In this document: positions 62,301 to 64,000 of the stretch, piece by piece
How positions within the stretch are numbered: position 1 is the stretch's first letter
Layout of the letters: the number at the start of each line of letters is the position of its first letter
Source of the DNA: Chionis minor
Lineage: Eukaryota; Chordata; Aves; Charadriiformes; Chionididae
Reading direction: 5' to 3'
Assembly: GCA_013398295.1 (NCBI GenBank)
Contig: VZSF01002155.1
Coordinates: 199,064 to 263,063 of the forward strand
DNA: 64,000 nucleotides
Notes under the pieces: generated by a model
Databases searched by the model: none
The model's input: the letters and a program-made list of their open reading frames with translations, nothing else
Told to the model about the DNA's origin: nothing
Position numbers and translations under genes: made by a program

Positions 62301-64000
62301 TTGTTATGGTGAGGTCATGTGCTGTGTCCCATGCTATGCTGCTGTGCCAAGAGATTTATTTTAATAGAAGCCTTTAAGTAACTGGCATTCTTGCTAATCA
62401 TGGTGCATCTGCTTCTCTAGGTTCCCTGTTATGAGTAATTTAATGCTATTACTTTAGCTAGAAGGGATCTGTGTCACCATCTGTCCTGGAAAGCTATTGA
62501 TGGGACTGTGCAGAACATGGAGTGTCATCAGCAGAAGAGAGGGACTTCTAAAGGGATGACTGGATTTCCTGTTGTAATACAATATAAGACAGTTTACTGT
62601 GATTACAGCTTAGATAACTTGCATATAAAGGCTGTTAGCTACTCTATGATTTTGTTGGGGACCGTTCCTCAGATATTTATATAAAGGGAAGAGACTGTTG
62701 TCAGTTGGTAGCAAGTAGTAATAATACAGGCAATCTGCTAAATAAAGTCTCTACTTCTCACAGGGGCATGGGTCTATGAGGCTGAAACCTTCAAGACTGA
62801 CCCTAAAATGTCTGCCCATCTGCCACTCCCAGCAGACATGCTCTTTGTAGAGGGCTTGCCAGACACTTTTGAAGTCAAATGCTTTCCTAATCCATGGTTA
62901 TTTTTTAATTGTTGTTTACAGACCACTTCCACGTAACAAGCCCTCTCCATGCTGTAGCTGAGTCACAATAGACATGAAGAGGCTATGTGGTTGAAAAGCA
63001 AATTGCTCTTCACTTCCATAAGTGGTGTACTTTCACAGTGCCACTTAGGCGCAGAGTATCATCCTGGTCTCTGAAGTGCGTGTAGCTGATGTCTTTATTT
63101 TTATTGTCTGAGAAATGTATCTTCTTTTTGTCTTTACGACTGGTTAGTAATTGCACTGTTCACCATCTAACTTGACTTGTTTGGTCCTTCCTGACCTTCC
63201 TGTGGCTTGTTGCCTTCTGGGCAAGCTGACTGGTAAGTATGAGAGTGTTCAGGGCTGGGAGGCAGCTTTGTGTGGGTTTATCATGTGGAGTTTTTCTTTC
63301 ATCGTACTATCCTTCCCCGTGCTGTGTTTTGAGTGTAAATTGACCTGACTCAAGAGTTCTGTCTGAAAAGATAGTTTGGGATACAAACTTTGCAGCTCTG
63401 AGATTTATTATTTTTTTTTGTCATGCAGAGGTGCAGCTCTCATTTTACGTTCATCTAAGAAAATGTTCTCGCAGTCTCTTGTCATATCTTGTGTAGATAT
63501 GTGATAAGCAGGAGAAATGCATAGGGCCAAAATTTGCTTAAGGCTTGTAACTGGGCAAAAGAGGCTGTGGGCTGGAGTCGATCATCTGCAGTGGCTGAAG
63601 GTGGAAGTGTGCATTACTCTCAGAATAGGGTTCATAGTCTCCTGCAGGTGCATAGAAATGAGTAAAATAACCAGAAATCAGCAGTGGGACACAAGCTGAC
63701 TTCCACAACGAGTCTCAGTTAATTTGGGTTTTTCCCTTCTTCCTTCCCTCAGCCAAGTGTTGAGACCGTAACACCGTCGCATCTGCGGCAATCAGACAGC
63801 TCTGTCTGAGAAGCTGCGTGTTAGCGTTACCAGGTCATGTGGAAAAGCTGCTTATGGGAGTATTCACATACAGCAAATTTGGCCAATCTTGCAGGTTCAC
63901 CGGGGTTCTAGCTGTAGGGTGAGAACCAGGCAAGTCATCTTCATGCAGGGAAATTTCATCAAAACTGACTAAAGGGGGGAAAGAAAAGCAGAGAACGTTA

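Larger units (their letters stand above)
50254..64000 (+). other. PITPNM2: Intron 3' of the first PITPNM2 coding exon (incomplete)
   Basis: About 13.7 kb with no recognisable exon. It holds two MIR-like SINE fragments (56477-56640 and 59228-59335), T/G-rich low-complexity DNA near 52.1 kb, a 17-base G run at 53503, a CA repeat near 58.08 kb and a chance open frame at 57932-58396. No later PITP-domain exon was found, so the intron continues past the window. Nothing else here is supported as functional. Confidence 0.7.

Overview
This is 64 kb of vertebrate nuclear DNA, almost certainly from a bird. The clearest sign is a short CR1 LINE tail at 38401-38491, whose motif is diagnostic of avian and other reptilian genomes. 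Several old MIR-like SINE copies, simple repeats and an assembly gap next to a poly-C run fit the same picture. There are no bacterial-style operons, and I see no rRNA, tRNA, CRISPR array, provirus or intact transposon gene.

Only one protein-coding exon can be supported. It is a 174-base + strand exon at 50074-50247. It has a strong polypyrimidine tract and AG acceptor, 96 bases of 5' UTR, an ATG at 50170, 26 codons and a CAG|GTTAGT donor. The 26 residues are the start of the class II phosphatidylinositol transfer protein family (RdgB/Nir), and they fit PITPNM2 (Nir3, RdgB-beta) best. Because an acceptor precedes the UTR, at least one non-coding exon must lie further upstream. The next coding exon, expected to begin KKSR, was not found before base 64000, so the downstream intron exceeds 13.7 kb. 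The window therefore reads as the long 5' intronic part of PITPNM2, possibly with upstream flank at its left end.

Layout: 1-10.5 kb is non-coding, with a 66-bp palindrome centred on TGACGTCA, two adjacent perfect hairpins and a diverged 72-bp tandem duplication. 10.5-28.7 kb is non-coding with a MIR-like copy, A/C-rich tracts and modest CpG clusters at 26.15-27.27 kb. 28.76-29.06 kb is a small CpG-dense patch ending in a good splice donor, the best candidate for an alternative first exon. 29-38 kb is non-coding. 38.1-38.5 kb holds a MIR-like copy followed by the CR1 tail, which ends in a 14-bp fold-back. 38.5-50 kb is non-coding, with a CpG-dense patch near 44 kb, an AT microsatellite and a gap at 49165. 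After the exon, 50.2-64 kb is intron with more MIR-like copies and a 17-base G run.

The remaining open frames are 60-154 codons. None resembles a protein I know, and they are treated as chance. I found no convincing new biological system. The leads most worth testing are the CpG patch with its donor, the paired hairpins, the CRE-centred palindrome and the 7-codon upstream ORF.
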